DNA of 64,000 bases, from positions 35,367,360 through 35,431,359 of the forward strand of contig OX465583.1 of NCBI GenBank assembly GCA_950022655.1. The letters run 5' to 3'. Positions 35,170-48,444 of the stretch are shown piece after piece. This stretch comes from Alentia gelatinosa (lineage: Eukaryota; Annelida; Polychaeta; Phyllodocida; Polynoidae). Numbering within the stretch: the stretch's first letter is position 1; every line of letters starts with the position of its first letter. The position numbers and the translations under genes are program-made. Under the pieces are notes generated by a model. The model saw nothing but the letters and a program-made list of their open reading frames with translations, ran no database searches and was not told the origin of the DNA.

Positions 35170-37120
35170 ATTATCCCTATATTCTCGCGATATCGCTATT
35201 TTTTATTATATAAAACTCTGCGAGCTCGGGACATAAGGTCGGGCTGAGGACCACGTTCATTCAACGTCCAAAAAGCCCAAGACAGTATTCTCAGATACTT
35301 ATCAAGGCTATATGTTTCGTCATCAATTGTGCCTGTTTTGTTATCGAGGGTATCACATGATGAAATCTAGACCAATCATACCATAGTTTGGATCCGTGGA
35401 CTGTCATGGCTTCCAAGCTGATCAGACAACAAATCGCCGTTTCTATCAATTATTGAAGGTATACATTAATAGGGAACAGGTTTCAGGTAAAAAGAATCCG
35501 AAGTTACACGGCAAGTATCTTGGGAAAATATTCGTGATCTCCACCACGTAACTTTGAAATTCATCGCTCGGCTTGTAACCAATATCCCTCTAGTAACCTC
35601 TGATTCACTTAACATATAGAAAGAACTATATTGAAATATGGCAGGTATCGCTTCTTAGATCATATCGGCACTACATTCCATTCATATTCCGATCCAATGG
35701 TTTCTATTTCAAAATGATACGACTCTCATGAGGGAGATATCCTCACGCCACTATTGTATGCAATTCTAATATTCCACTCAATCAAATGTTTCATAAGGCA
35801 ATTCCCTTCCATCTATCCCTCCCATACAGCGGAGCTAATGGTGAAGTTTCAAAGGTATATCATCCATTAAGCGGTTGCGTTGGCTTAAGTAGATCTATTT
35901 GATGGGGCTGGAATACAACCATTTGCTACAAGCTGATAAACTAAAACATCATTAGGGCCTCGAGAATGCTTTGATTCCACTAGTTTCCGCAGGTAAATTA
36001 CATTACCGAAGTATATATGTATAGGAGCCTATTGTTTCGATTAAAGATACCCCCAGTGCTTTTAACGAGACGCATTTAAAGCTCGCCTCCCGACAATTCA
36101 TACATTACCGGTCTGGATATAGAACGTAATTCCCATCTGTACAATTGGAGTCATGAAGAGAGGAACGAAATGGAATCCTGCCCGAGAGAATACGTAGGTT
36201 TTTATTGACATGCAATCACGAAATCCTAGCGTGTTCCGGCACTCGTGACAACCATACTATCAGATTTCTCCTGGATTAGAAAAAAAACGTAATGTCACAA
36301 AACTTGTGTTCACATCCTGCTCGTATAAAAATAATCAAATCTCTGTGTATTCTTTTTCTAAAGTTCGGACTTTTGGTAGAAGTTATTTAGTGTTTTCGTG
36401 CGGATGTCAATATTGCGTGTGCGACCTGTTGAGTTTAATTTTGCTAATTTCATGAAAATCGGGATTCATTGTGATCAGGACAATGCGAATTTCTCATAGC
36501 GACAGAGCAGGGAGGAGGCTTATATAAAAGCCGCCATCTGAATGCATCTTTTAATCATGCCAAATTTCATGTTATATTGTAACAAAGTTAGTGATCTTAT
36601 GTGCTGGCCTTTTCTTGTGATTGGTTGTTTCGAGTCTGTTGCATTCCTTTAGCTCCAGATGACATTTCTACCTACAGAAAAGCAGCTCCCCTTCGTCACC
36701 TGATTCGCCATCATTAATGTGTCGTCGTTCCAGACAAAGTTGATGGTTTTAAGCTTCATGTGTTTAATAAGGAAAGCCTTCCAAAGTTGAATATGAACAT
36801 TATCCCATTCCCTCTACATGTACAGACACCTTTGAAACAAAGTTCGCTTAAATTTCTAATAGAATAGCTTTAATAGTTATGAATAACAAAGTCATATAGC
36901 ATTTGTCGCTATACTTTCAACAGAATAAGTTAAGAAGCTGTTTTTTTCACGATAAATGGTGATGATTTCGCTGACATCCCAAATTCACCAAAAGAAATAT
37001 GGTACCCTACAGTCACCTCCACAGCCCTAACCTTTACATACATCCCCTCCTTCCTCCCTAGCCGCCACCAACATATCCCCGCAGTAAAAAAGTCGAACAA
37101 GAAGGAAGCGGTCGGAAGTT
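35170..37120. other. Intergenic sequence, no gene recognised
   Basis: AT-rich, no long frames, no tandem repeat or long palindrome noticed. Confidence 0.5.
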
Positions 37121-37360
37121 AACAATATCCTAATGGCCGACAGTGGCTGGGCGCCGACGGGCGTCGGTCTAGCACTGACCACCAGAAGGAGTGGCGCCAA
37201 GCCGCGCCAAGCCGCTCTGCAGCACGCCTACTGGTTCGCGGCGCCACCAGAAGAGGGCGTGACCGGCACTAAAGCTGCTTGATGACGCCGGGAGTGGTTT
37301 GCGGTGGCCCGGCGAGCTGCTCTGAGTGACTCTACGTCTTTACCTTGAGCAGCTCCCAGC
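37120..37360. promoter_or_regulatory. GC-rich island with paired GAGC(A/T)GCTC sites
   Basis: A sharply delimited GC-rich stretch with several CpG, containing GAGCTGCTC (37314-37322) and GAGCAGCTC (37347-37355), 33 bp apart centre to centre, the hairpin CCGAC/GTCGG near 37158, a duplicated CCACCAGAAG (about 37181 and 37244) and a CTCF-like match. It looks like a CpG-rich regulatory element, but no transcript start or adjoining exon was recognised. Confidence 0.35.
37247..37259 (+). promoter_or_regulatory. CTCF-like motif match
   Basis: CCAGAAGAGGGCG fits the CTCF core with one substitution; CCACCAGAAG, which overlaps its start, also occurs about 63 bp upstream. Binding is untested. Confidence 0.3.
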
Positions 37361-38110
37361 AGTGGTGAGGGTGGGAGTGGGTGGGGTAGGGATGATTAAG
37401 CTGATTGTACCTTTCTGACCCGCGCTACTGATATTAGTTGACTGGTGAGAGAAGTAGGTCAAAGTGTGGATGGATAATCGCCTGGAAGTCCCAGGTGAAT
37501 TAATGTAGGGTGGGTTCTTGTGGCTGTACTTGGGGAATACTAATTGAGTCATTGTTTTATTACTCGGAGCGTACATGTTATCCTCACGAAATTCCCCAAA
37601 CACTGTCGAATGTACAGCTCTGTAAATTTTATGATTCGTCATTAGCGTATTGATTGTAAGGGTTATGATTTATTTAGGTGGTAACATCACTAGTTAGGAG
37701 AGAAGATGATAATTCTGACTTAAGTGATATTATTCATAATTGGGAAATCACTGTTTGATTTGGACAGTCATTCTTTCATCCCAGTAAGACCTAATATACC
37801 ATGACCAGGAAAAATGGATAAAAATGGTCCATGGATGTAAAACATTACATGCAACTTTGTGGTTCGATTCCCATTGCATATCCTTGAGATGAAGGTAAAA
37901 TTAACTATTTACGTATATCTGTTAATATATATAAATGCCTTTGCATTTTATTGCAACGGATTCTTCACGGCCGAATTAATTGAATTCTCTAAAAGGTGTT
38001 TCTATTCACTGCATACGCCAAAGATGCCCCATGTCTTATTTATAGTGTTTCCATGTAGAAGTAGCTATCAAATCATATCCATGATGTATCAAACTGAGAG
38101 AGCATCTTAC

Positions 38111-38310
38111 TCGGCGTTTATGCTAGATGACTAAAAACATGGTAACTGTAGATCATCTGGCCAATAGGCATCAGGTGATGCTAGATTACGTAATATCAGC
38201 CAAAATAATCGTTGTCTAGACAACTAATTCAAGCCGGATTGAAATAGTCGCCGGTGTCGGAGAGTGCTATATAGTGGTCAGGTGGTGTCAAATTGCGTAA
38301 TATGAAAAGC
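38111..38310 (+). mobile_element. Diverged copies of the ACACTAGACGA MITE
   Basis: CGGCGTTTATGCTAGATGACT, then ACTGTAGATCATCTGGCC and CATCAGGTGATGCTAGATTA, are collinear with 21992-22085. A second partial copy (GTGGTCAGGTGGTGTC, AATTGCGTAATAT) follows at about 38270-38305. Both are degraded and have no clear right terminus. Confidence 0.6.
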
Positions 38311-41300
38311 TTCTGAACAGCTGTGAAATCAATATGAATGACTCCACATGGCATGTGTATTATAAATGACCATGTCGTGTCACTGGCAATCTCTGCCTAT
38401 GTGCACTTCCCTGATGCCTATATGAGCTTCCCTGATGAGTTGATGCGTGCTATAGGTTTTAGCTTCGTGTTGTACTGTGGCCGAATCAAAGTCATTTGTG
38501 ACAGTATGATATGCCCCAGGTCTCTTGTACAGAAATCTTAGTTGTCAACATGAGTTATATGAATTACAGTGTATCGTTACTTAACATGCATCTCCTGATT
38601 TTAACAGGTTTCAACCAAAGCCATTCAGCCTGCTCCTGTATAAGACACCAAAACGACTTCCGCTGATGGAACTAAGTGGGTGGAAATGGAAAAGAATCCT
38701 TGTATTGGCATTCAACACTTGTTTAAGGTATCTGCATAATTTTAATTTTTCATAATCCATACACTGTTGGAAATCGACGAAACTGACGAAAATCGATGGC
38801 TTTGTGGACGGGCGTTCGTGAACTACGAGAGACTGACGTGAAGCAATACAGGAGCATTAGCGAGTTCATTACTATGTCGTCCACCCCAAGTTGTTTACAA
38901 AGCTGCCTGTTTCTGAAACCAGCAATGAGGACTTTTAATGTTCTCGATGGGATTATAAACGGTTATTGGATCTGACAACTTAACAACAATGGTTAGTGGT
39001 TCACCTGAAGACCTCGTAATAGATGGATAATCGAGCACAGGACAAATACTGATGTAGATGCTCAGATCCTAGTCAGCAGGTATCTGCACCAAATTATGTC
39101 TGGTTCATTCCCATGAACTTCCTTTTGCTGTCAGATAAGTTTGAAAACCTGAAGAAAATCTACAACGACGAGATTGGATGAAAACTACGATAGGGTTTGA
39201 TAGGTCTCGACCTAATTGATTTGCTAAAATTGTGTTAGATGTTGACTCGTCCAGTTACCGCGGAAAATGACTGGGTGACCTAGACAAAACAGGTATCTCT
39301 ACGAGTAGTTTCCTCATCTAGAGCTACAAGGTTATGATAACAGTCGGATCCTCAGCTGGTCTGGCACTACACCTGTAATCAATTGGTCATCTAGTGCACC
39401 TGTGGCGGCAGGGGGTGGTCTGACGGACACCTGGAGCATCGATGTGGCGAAAGGGGCCACGGAACAGGTCGTCTCTTTCCAATCCATACAACACAAATGC
39501 CTTGCTCATATCTTCAGAATTCCACACTATGCTTACTGGTGTAAATTTACTTTATTTTTATATTGATTCTCCCCTTGAATTTATGCAATAAATTTCATGC
39601 TGAATTCTTAACCATTTGAGGCATGAGAATTCCTTGAGGCAGCCCAAGCTTGGATAAAACATTTAAACTTTACTCGGAAGTTCCTGGCCCAAATATCAAA
39701 TAATCTTGAAATGAAGTACGCAATTAATTCTGAGTATTGGTGGGGTGTAAAATTAACAAATACATACTTTTTGCATTTCATGTAGCCATAGCAAGATGTT
39801 TAAAAATGCTTATGTTACTAAAACAAATGGCTCCCTATAATGAACATACCATGGTGACTGTGGTATGCCCCTTACGTATAGCACAGGAAGTTCGTCGCAA
39901 TAGCCGACTATACCCTTACTACAACGGTCTCCTGCACAAATTTAGATGATATAATATATTCAGCATAGTGTGTGTTGTATGTTAAAAGAGTATTGCAGTT
40001 TATATTTTGCCCTTACTGAGTAGTACTAATTGGTATGCAAGCTGCCGCAGTAGTAAAGGTAGAATGAAGACTGGCTACTCCTGTGTCTTGATATGCCTAA
40101 AGCAGACACAATCAGCATGGTTGCGGGGCTGATTACCTTTATCTTTGGCACAATTAGTTCATTACTGACTTTCCCTCACGGTGAGATTGGTCTCTTCAGT
40201 CCAACGGGTTTGACGCGGTGGTGAACGCTAATGAACGTCACCAGGTGGCGAATTGATAATAACAGAAATCACGTCTGAGGAGAATAGACGAGACTACAGG
40301 AGACTTCGGGAACCCTCGCGGGAACTCAATGATGAAATGTTGCAGAACACTTCTTTTCGAACTCCTTGGAGCATAGGCATAAATAATGGGCTAGGCAATA
40401 AGTCAGCAGGTACGCAAGAATACAAATCAAAGGATAAATCTGTGAAAATGTAAGCATGAAAAAATATTGCGGTTAGTGAATTTGATAATCTGTCTTGCTG
40501 CGATCAGCTAAGGTTATTTCCTTCATGTCTCTAAGTGAGAGCGGTTCTGGTTTTTTTTTAGGTTTTTAAAAAAGAGTATGAGAAGCAACGAAAGATATAA
40601 GATGGGACAGAGCAATATCCTACGGCCAAAGATAACAAGGTCAGAGGAGTAGAAGCCAAGGAGTTAGAGAAGGGAGGGTGAAGGCAAGTATGATTGAAGG
40701 GTACGAATTGTAAGGTGTTAGTGAACACAGTAGACTCTTGTCGGAACCATTATCCACTCTCCTGAATGCGTCCCCAGCATGACCTGTCTGATGTAGAGCA
40801 TCGCGTCAGGAACTGTGCTAATCCCCGTCCTGCTCTAATGGAGGCGAGCAGCTCAGAGATTATTAGCATACAAATGACACCTTGAGTTAATCCCTCTGGA
40901 GAACTGACCTAGATAACACTGAGCTGCTACTTATTACATCTTCGTGACCTCATGTATACCTTTTTGGTACCATCTAAACTAAGTAACTACATTTCCCCTT
41001 TGACTTTTCAATTACATGGGAGTATATACATGAATGTTCAAAACGCAGGGGTTTATGCAATAAACATCTTGAGTTATTGGAGTTAACAATCTTACAGGAA
41101 ATTCATAGTGAATACTGATAAAACTTGAACAGTTATAATCTGTGGTTTATGATTGTTATCATTCATTATGGCCAGAGAGCTCAGTCACCCTATTAATACA
41201 CACCTTTCACTTACGATACACAGACTGGTATTTCTCCCGAATTGGGGGTAAATGGTCTGCTACCATGGGCCACATTCCATTCCAGACAAATTGGGAAGGA

Positions 41301-44090
41301 TATCTTTACCACAGTAATTCTCCAAGTAAGATTTTTTATTTTTAATTTTTTTAATTTTCGTTGTTTATCCTGCAAGGACTTCAGCTATATGCCGGTGTGA
41401 ACTGTCCTTACAGTACAAGGTACAAGCTCAGTACAAATTCCCAGCTTAGCCATACAAGCGTAAGATTTTTCCTTAGTTACTAACACAAACTACAGTACTG
41501 TTTCACCTAAAAGGTTTACAGATTTCAATATCAACAACAATACAGTTAAATATCAGTCTGGTATGAGGAAACACCTCAAACTTTTGGCAGATCAAAAAAT
41601 AAATAGTCTCAGTTCGATTTTATAGTTTGCATCCAAGGTAACCTAATTACTATCGTTGAGTGGTCCATTTCGAGGGCTCTCTAGTTGTATTTGTTAATTC
41701 CTTTATCATTTGAACCATCAGATGAGTAACAAATGCCAGATTAGCTTAGATTAGAGTCCATATTTTGCTGTATTTTTGTCTTTGTGTATTTTTCACGTTA
41801 TTTTGTTAAAAAAAAATTTGCGAGAAATCACATGTCACATACTCTGTAGAAGCAAGATCTGATGGGAGGGGTTACGGGTAACCAGAAACACATCTCTCTG
41901 TTAGCGTCACATATGTGTGTGCATGCCATGCAGGCTGAACACTTCAGGTTGCAGTTTCACTTTCGGTTTAGAAGTTCCCTAACACGAACCATGGAGTTAG
42001 TCTCAGGTGGAGTTCTCCACGGTGGTGTCCTGTGGCCCGCCATGGAGGTAAGGGAAGCTCACCGGCTGCCATCCATACCTGTCCGGTTACTCCTGTGCGG
42101 GCACTGTGGAGGATTCCGCGCGGGCCTTGGATGTCACAGGAAAGGACCCACCTGACACTTAGACCTGCAGACTGCAACAGGGCTCAGCTGTTCCTAAGTC
42201 AGTCTCTTATAGAAACTATCTCGGAAGTTATTGATACTTAAAGCCAAATCAATATTACTATATCTGATGATATATATTCGTGGGACGTTTATTTGTATCC
42301 AGATATGTGTTATATTCATGGCATATAGGCTCAAAGCCCAAAGGTTAACACTCTGTCTCATAGTGTGGGTGGGTGGGTTCCAAAATGGCGATGAGCGTCC
42401 TCAGAGCTGGTGGCTCCCTCTTTGAGGCGTGGGTCACAATGTGGATAGTCTGGGAGCCACCAAGGGGCCGCAAATGTCCACGCTCAAATTTCCCAATTAT
42501 CCTCGATTATTGTTGATGTCGTTCTGTTCACAATATGCATATAATGTATGCATGGAAAATAATTTCCTTTGGGTGATAGAAAATTCCCAACACTAATTTC
42601 ATTCACCTAAGGACCTATTGTTTATTAAGGTGTTAAATATGAGTCCTTTGATATTTTTCCCTACCTCGGGTTAGCTGTCTTAGCAAATTCATGGAAAGAG
42701 CTCTGCTTACACCCCATCCTACAACTCCGAGAGGAGAACCTAAATCATATTGTCTCCAGCTTTGAAGGGAGACGAATTCGAAGCAAAGCCAAGTTAAAAT
42801 GATCACTTCCCACTCAATTATGAATGAAATTCACCCATAACTCAATTATAATTGCACCGTCTATCAGAATCTAATGCTATCAGATTATATAATGGGTCTA
42901 ACCCAAATAATGATATCGTGGATTGATCTGAATGTATCATTAAATAAGAAAAGCGATGACCAACTCTTGCGATAATCCATAATCAGTCACTGCGGATTCT
43001 TATTTGCCCATGCTACCATCACAGGCAACATATTTTATGAAGACTCGGGTCAGGAATTTATTTGGATTTGGATTAGCTTTAATGTCTAAACATCAAAAGG
43101 CAACAGACTTTAGATGCGATGTTTTGTATCCCAAAAGCAGCATTCAGATTTGCCAGACAAGGCCACCCAGTGGCAAATCCTCTTTTACACAAGGCAGTGG
43201 CCCTGTTTTATCAAATGCTTGTTTTTCGTGACACGGTTATTTTCACATGAAATATAAATTAACACCGTCCGAAGTACAAAGGCCAAGATCAGACACCAGA
43301 TGGGGCGGCGCGCGTCCAGCACGGTGTTCCCAGAATTAGGTGCGGGAGATTTGTCGTCGCACGCCTCAGCCGTTACACATCGATCGTGTTCCACTAATGG
43401 TTAATTAGAGCTGACATGAAATAGCCACACTAATGAGATTGCCATGTTGGCCCTCGGATTATGTAATATCAAATTCCAGGTGTGGCGGGGAGATTTATGA
43501 TAGGCCTTGGAGGATCACAAGACATCCCCCTGACCCAATGCTCGTCGTAATGGCGCCATAGTACAAATCAGATTTTATTTTTCCACTATTATGTAACAAC
43601 CAAGAATTGACATGAACAAAATCCTTGCCGAGGGGTGGAAATTAATATTCATGATATGCTAATGAGACCCTTATGTGGGTTCAATCGTGTCCTTGGTATG
43701 GAACAGAAGCAGGGTGCGGTTAGGCTATCGGGAAGTGTCTCATTGTGTTTCCATGGTAATTAGTTGTGTTTGTCATCAATATGAGCACAGGGTAAAACAG
43801 GAGCGACAGGTCCCCCTCCCCCGCTACAACGCCCCTGGCTTGCTCACCTGGTCGTGCCATGCGTGGGGTAATAAGAGAAAACGTAGTTACTGAGCCCGTA
43901 GGGATGCTCCTTCGAGGTCGTTTGTACCACATTCAATATGTCAATATGTCAACGCCATTTTATTCACTTACTAAGTCAGAGATTCATAGCTTTTTACTTT
44001 AGGCACAGTGCGCCTGAACATTGTTTATAGTGCATCCTTAGCAAAGGGTAGTATTTCATAGACGTTTGGCCATACGTATATGATAATTTA
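38311..44090. other. Intergenic sequence, no gene recognised
   Basis: Only short unrecognised frames. Items seen: a CTCF-like match at 40238-40250, GAGCAGCTC at 40846-40854, and a 10-bp inverted repeat GGTGGCTCCC (42409-42418 / 42452-42461) with a 33-nt loop. Confidence 0.5.
40238..40250 (+). promoter_or_regulatory. CTCF-like motif match
   Basis: TCACCAGGTGGCG agrees with the CTCF core at 12 of 13 positions. It is the cleanest of the matches here, but there is no neighbouring gene to interpret it. Confidence 0.35.
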
Positions 44091-44099
44091 CAAAAGCTG

Positions 44100-44205
44100 A
44101 GTTCCTGTTTTTGCACGTGTAAAATACGCAGTAAAATCGTCAATCAGATGAACCAATGCCGCAGGCCGCCAGTGGTTTGATGCATTGAATCAGTCTTCAG
44201 ATCAA
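44100..44205 (-). mobile_element. Degraded family 1 hairpin fragment
   Basis: AAAATACGCAGTAAAATCGTC, then GAACCAATGCC and AGGC, align with 25785-25832 (left arm and tip of the reversed family 1 copy). The right arm survives only as TGGTTTGATG, so the hairpin is largely lost. Confidence 0.5.
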
Positions 44206-47200
44206 TTTTGTTGGCTCCATTAGGTTATGAATTAGCCTGCCACTGGGGATTCATTTGACAAGGTATATGGTAGGATATAGATGCGATTCATTAAGGAAAA
44301 CAGATTCATTTTATTTCATAATTGATTCAAACCCCTTTTATATGATAGAAGTTACATTTTTTGTGCAAGAAAAGTCTAGATTTCCCCTGATGGTGAACAA
44401 TACTTCTGAGCAGTACTACTTGTGATACATTATTGATGAAAAAGCAGCGATACCATTTGCGTTATTTGTTGGGAGAGAACATATGGGAAATGATTGGGAA
44501 TAATGGATGAATAACTTTCCTATCAATACAGAATCTCTTTTCCACTTTGAGAAGCTAGAGTTTCTTGTAAAGCAGAACTCAGCATGCATGTAATTTGCAA
44601 CCTGAATAAAGGTGTTTAAAGAAAGCATTTACATCTCTTACATTCTTCCTACTCACACCCTGCAATTGCTAGCCTTCCTTCTTTAACGCCCGACGCGACA
44701 TAACGCAACAAGACAAGACGAGAAGTCACCAGGACACAACTGGACAGCGACAGAGTCGTGTGTACGACGGAACGAGGGAGGAGACGCTGGGTCCGCCGTG
44801 TTTCTGTCTGGTACTGTTTTCTGTAACTACCATCTAGGGTGAACTCTGTTCTTGACGTCACATAGATCTACGTCACTCTTCGTGAAGTCATGGCGTCCGT
44901 CTTTTGTGGCGGCGTCTTTACGTGTCATTCCCATTCGTGTCGTGCCGTGTTGGCCGGTGTTTGGGGCAGGTGGATTCCGGTACTGATGTGCGCAAGTGCT
45001 AAAAGCCAGCTGTATGACGGAATACGTTATGTTATCTATAACTCAGACAGCCTAATTTACCAATTGCAAACAATAGAAAGCATTCATTTGAGTAGGCGGG
45101 GAAGCGTAAACCGTTCAAATCGGAGGTGCCAATGGTGTCACCTGTGTTAACTGATTCGTACTAGGAAGACTGGTAGACAACATTTTGCTATGGGTCTGAA
45201 GTCATTGAACCATATCCTTCTTCACCACAAGTAGCTATACAAACAAATTTTGATTCTGATGCTGGTGGGCGTGGTGTCTCAATCATATGATAGTTTTGGG
45301 AATATATTATTATCCATTAATAAAAGAGTTACTACTTTTTAATTTCCAACTTCAAAGAATGATTCCTTGATAAATGAACTTCCTTCACTGCTTGCACTTG
45401 TCGCACTTGTCAGACATATGCAAGTTTGGAAATTTATGATATACAGCATCAACGTCTAGTCACTAAATGTATCTAAAGAACATCTCTGAACAGTATATTC
45501 CACTTGATGAATGTCGCCTCTTGAAAAAAAATTGTCTGGAAGGATTCCTTCAATATCTCTTGAGCATAATGAATAGTGCAGGTAAGAAAGCGTTGGGTAG
45601 CAAGGAATATTGGAACTCAGCATACGATATTTCTCGCCGCAGCCTTTATTAAACATCCCTTGTATCTTTTACCTTTCCTCACCGTCCTCAATCTCCACAC
45701 AGAGTCTGTCGTATTGTAGGCACCTCAACACTTACAGGTGGCGAAGACGGAACAATAGCCACAAGCTCGAAGCGCCGAGAGCTGCACAAACAAAAGCGCG
45801 AGAATCTCAGATGAGTGGCCCGGAGAACAATAGGACCAATCCATTCTCTGAGGGGAGAGCGGCTGTGGAATCGACCAGAAACAATACAAAAACAACGTGG
45901 AGAATGTCCTCTCCAAGCACAGTGTCTTGTCGCCTGGTGACGGCGGGGTGAGATACACGGGAGCAAGTGGGAGGGCTCCGGTGAGCTTCTCACCGCCCTG
46001 CCCCTTTGTGGAGAATGGGGTGGGAGACATGGGAATGAATCACTACCCACGTCCAACCCCAATCCCCACCTGACAACCTCCCCCTGTTAGCACATACCGG
46101 CCACTACTGACGACATATTATCGGGAGCGGATGGAGCCATAAACAGCTGATATATGGACATGGCTATGGTTGACAGGCCTGGCATATGCCTGCCAAGCCA
46201 ACCCCTGTGTCTTTGGTACAGAATTCAGGACATAAATGGCACTACAATGATCTTTTACACATTGCCTGGTGCTCGTCACATTCATCTCGGTTGCAGCTTA
46301 TACTGGCGAATATGATATGGAATATTCGACACGACGATACTATGGCTCGTGGGATGTTTTGAAATTACATCCGTTGATGATTAATCTGTCCTGAACCAAA
46401 CACCTGCATATGATGACAATATAAATTTACAAGCCCCCAAGGTTATTAAGATGAGACGTTTTTGCCTTTGTTTGCCTCTGAATTCGCTTTTTGAATGGCC
46501 CTTTAAGATTCCTTTCTCAAAAAGAATTTGGATAGTCCCCTGAATAAAGAACAACATGATAAGGAAGCTCTAAGGGCGTCTCAAAGGAGGAATGTAAATT
46601 GATGTCAGCTTGTTTTACTTTTCTGCATATCATCGGAAGCTAAATCTATGAGAATTAGTATGAAAATTAAAATTCTTTGCCTACATATGTATAAATCTGC
46701 TTGCCCACTAAAGATAGTACCGGTCCACTACGGTTATAACCAGTCTCCCGCCCACCGAAGAGTTAATATCATTTTCGTGTAAGTGTTTGTAACATTTTGC
46801 GGACAATAATACAGGCAGGTGGGAGGTTCTACATAATGCGGGTGATAACAGAGGTGTACAGTGTGTGTTCCATATTGCGAACATTAGCAGAGGATGTGGC
46901 GTTCGTTATATATTTTGGGAGATACTAGAGAGATACATGGGTTTATTTTATGTTCTGGCTCAAAATGGTGGGGTGCGGCATTTGTTGTATACCAAGGGCG
47001 ATGATAGAGAGATGTGGTATTATACATAGATGCGGTATGCTGGGGGGTTGTATGTTGTAGACGATAATATAGGGCTCCATCATAACCATGCCTATAGTCT
47101 ATGCCCTGGTATCTGCTCCCAAGAAACAATACAAACTGCAGATGCGAATCTAATCAGAATGAATCACCACCCGACGCCGCCAGCTTACTTCTAGATTAGC

Positions 47201-48444
47201 GTGACTAACTGGAGTTGAGGCCCGGGTGGTGGCTCCTCCACGGGTTAGGGAAACTTCTCTTCCGGTACCTTCATCTCTACCAAAGCAGTATCCCCCAACG
47301 GCATCACTTAAAGTCTAGGCTTTAGGATCAAGTTTACACAATGATTAGCTTGATCTGAGGTGTTTGTTATTATGAGATTCATGGATGCATATTTATTTCT
47401 TATATTACTTACATTTATTCCTCATCAAAGAGATTAAACACATATATGTGTGTGTGTCTAAATATACAATTTATTAACTTATGTGTGCAGTTAAAGTACT
47501 TCAAAAAGGTCATATGTTTAATATACTAAGGAGGGATTTTTCGAAGACACAGAGTTACACCATGAGTCAAAATAGATTCCAGACAGTGCGCCGACCAAGG
47601 TAATTAAGCCCGTCCACAAAAGCCAATTACGAATGGCTGCTACTTTTGTTCTCCGCAACTGCAATTGCTAATACGTACTTAGGAAAAATCCTTGGAAGGG
47701 GAGCGCAGCAACATTGGCCAATAATCTACGGGCGGCGGGCGTCCTCCGTTCCCTCCCCGAGCAGTCATTGAGTGAACCCGGCGCGACTTATCCCAGACCT
47801 CATTTTACCGATAATAGCCGAGCTCCTACCTCCGACCTGCTCCGAACTGCTCGCCCCGTCCATCAGTTGCCCTCTGGAGCAGCTCGCTAGTTATTTATAG
47901 TAACAGAGGCAAGATGAGCGGCAAAAGTTCCGCTGCAGGACACTTGACCCGAGGAAAGATATTGAAGGATTCTTTCGGCTCCGCCCCTGACCTCAGTCTC
48001 TAGTCGTAGGCTGCACTAATGGAAACTGTTTTAACATGGTGTATTGTTCCTCTCCGTCGTTTGTCGGTAATTGAGTGTATTACAACAATGGAAGCCATTA
48101 CCCCTTACTGTTTTGTTCCCAACGTTGCCTTGGCTGGAAATATGCGAATCTCAAATGGCATGCTACAATTATTCACTAGTATATATTTAATTAAGTCTTT
48201 TCCAGCTTCCCAAAGGCACTGTTTATTTTAGCCATAACTGATATATTGATATCGTGTCCCGCTCAATATGACAATTTGGAAGTTGGATCAAGTACAAGTT
48301 TAACAATAGAGACTCAGTACCTAGCCTGTACTGCAAATAAACTTCCCAACGGGTATGCGACCTTGAGCGATAATTAAGCCTCATGAACTACTTCTATCTT
48401 CTATGTATACAATTTTGTATGAAAAATAATCAAAACCGACGAGG
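44206..48444. other. Intergenic sequence, no gene recognised
   Basis: Opposite-strand frames at 45610-46062 occupy a GC-richer patch and show no domain. 46850-47060 holds vaguely repeated GATGATAGAGAG and GCGG(C/T)AT words. GAGCAGCTC occurs at 47877-47885. Nothing further. Confidence 0.5.

Noticed and set aside
37855..37885. tRNA B-box-like GGTTCGATTCCC
   Set aside because: No A-box, no acceptor pairing and no anticodon stem upstream.
42409..42461. 10-bp inverted repeat GGTGGCTCCC
   Set aside because: Loop of 33 nt, no T-tract or element around it; within what chance and local GC content can give.
45610..46062. Overlapping 101-124 codon frames on both strands
   Set aside because: A locally GC-rich patch lowers stop frequency; P-, S- and R-rich translations without a domain.
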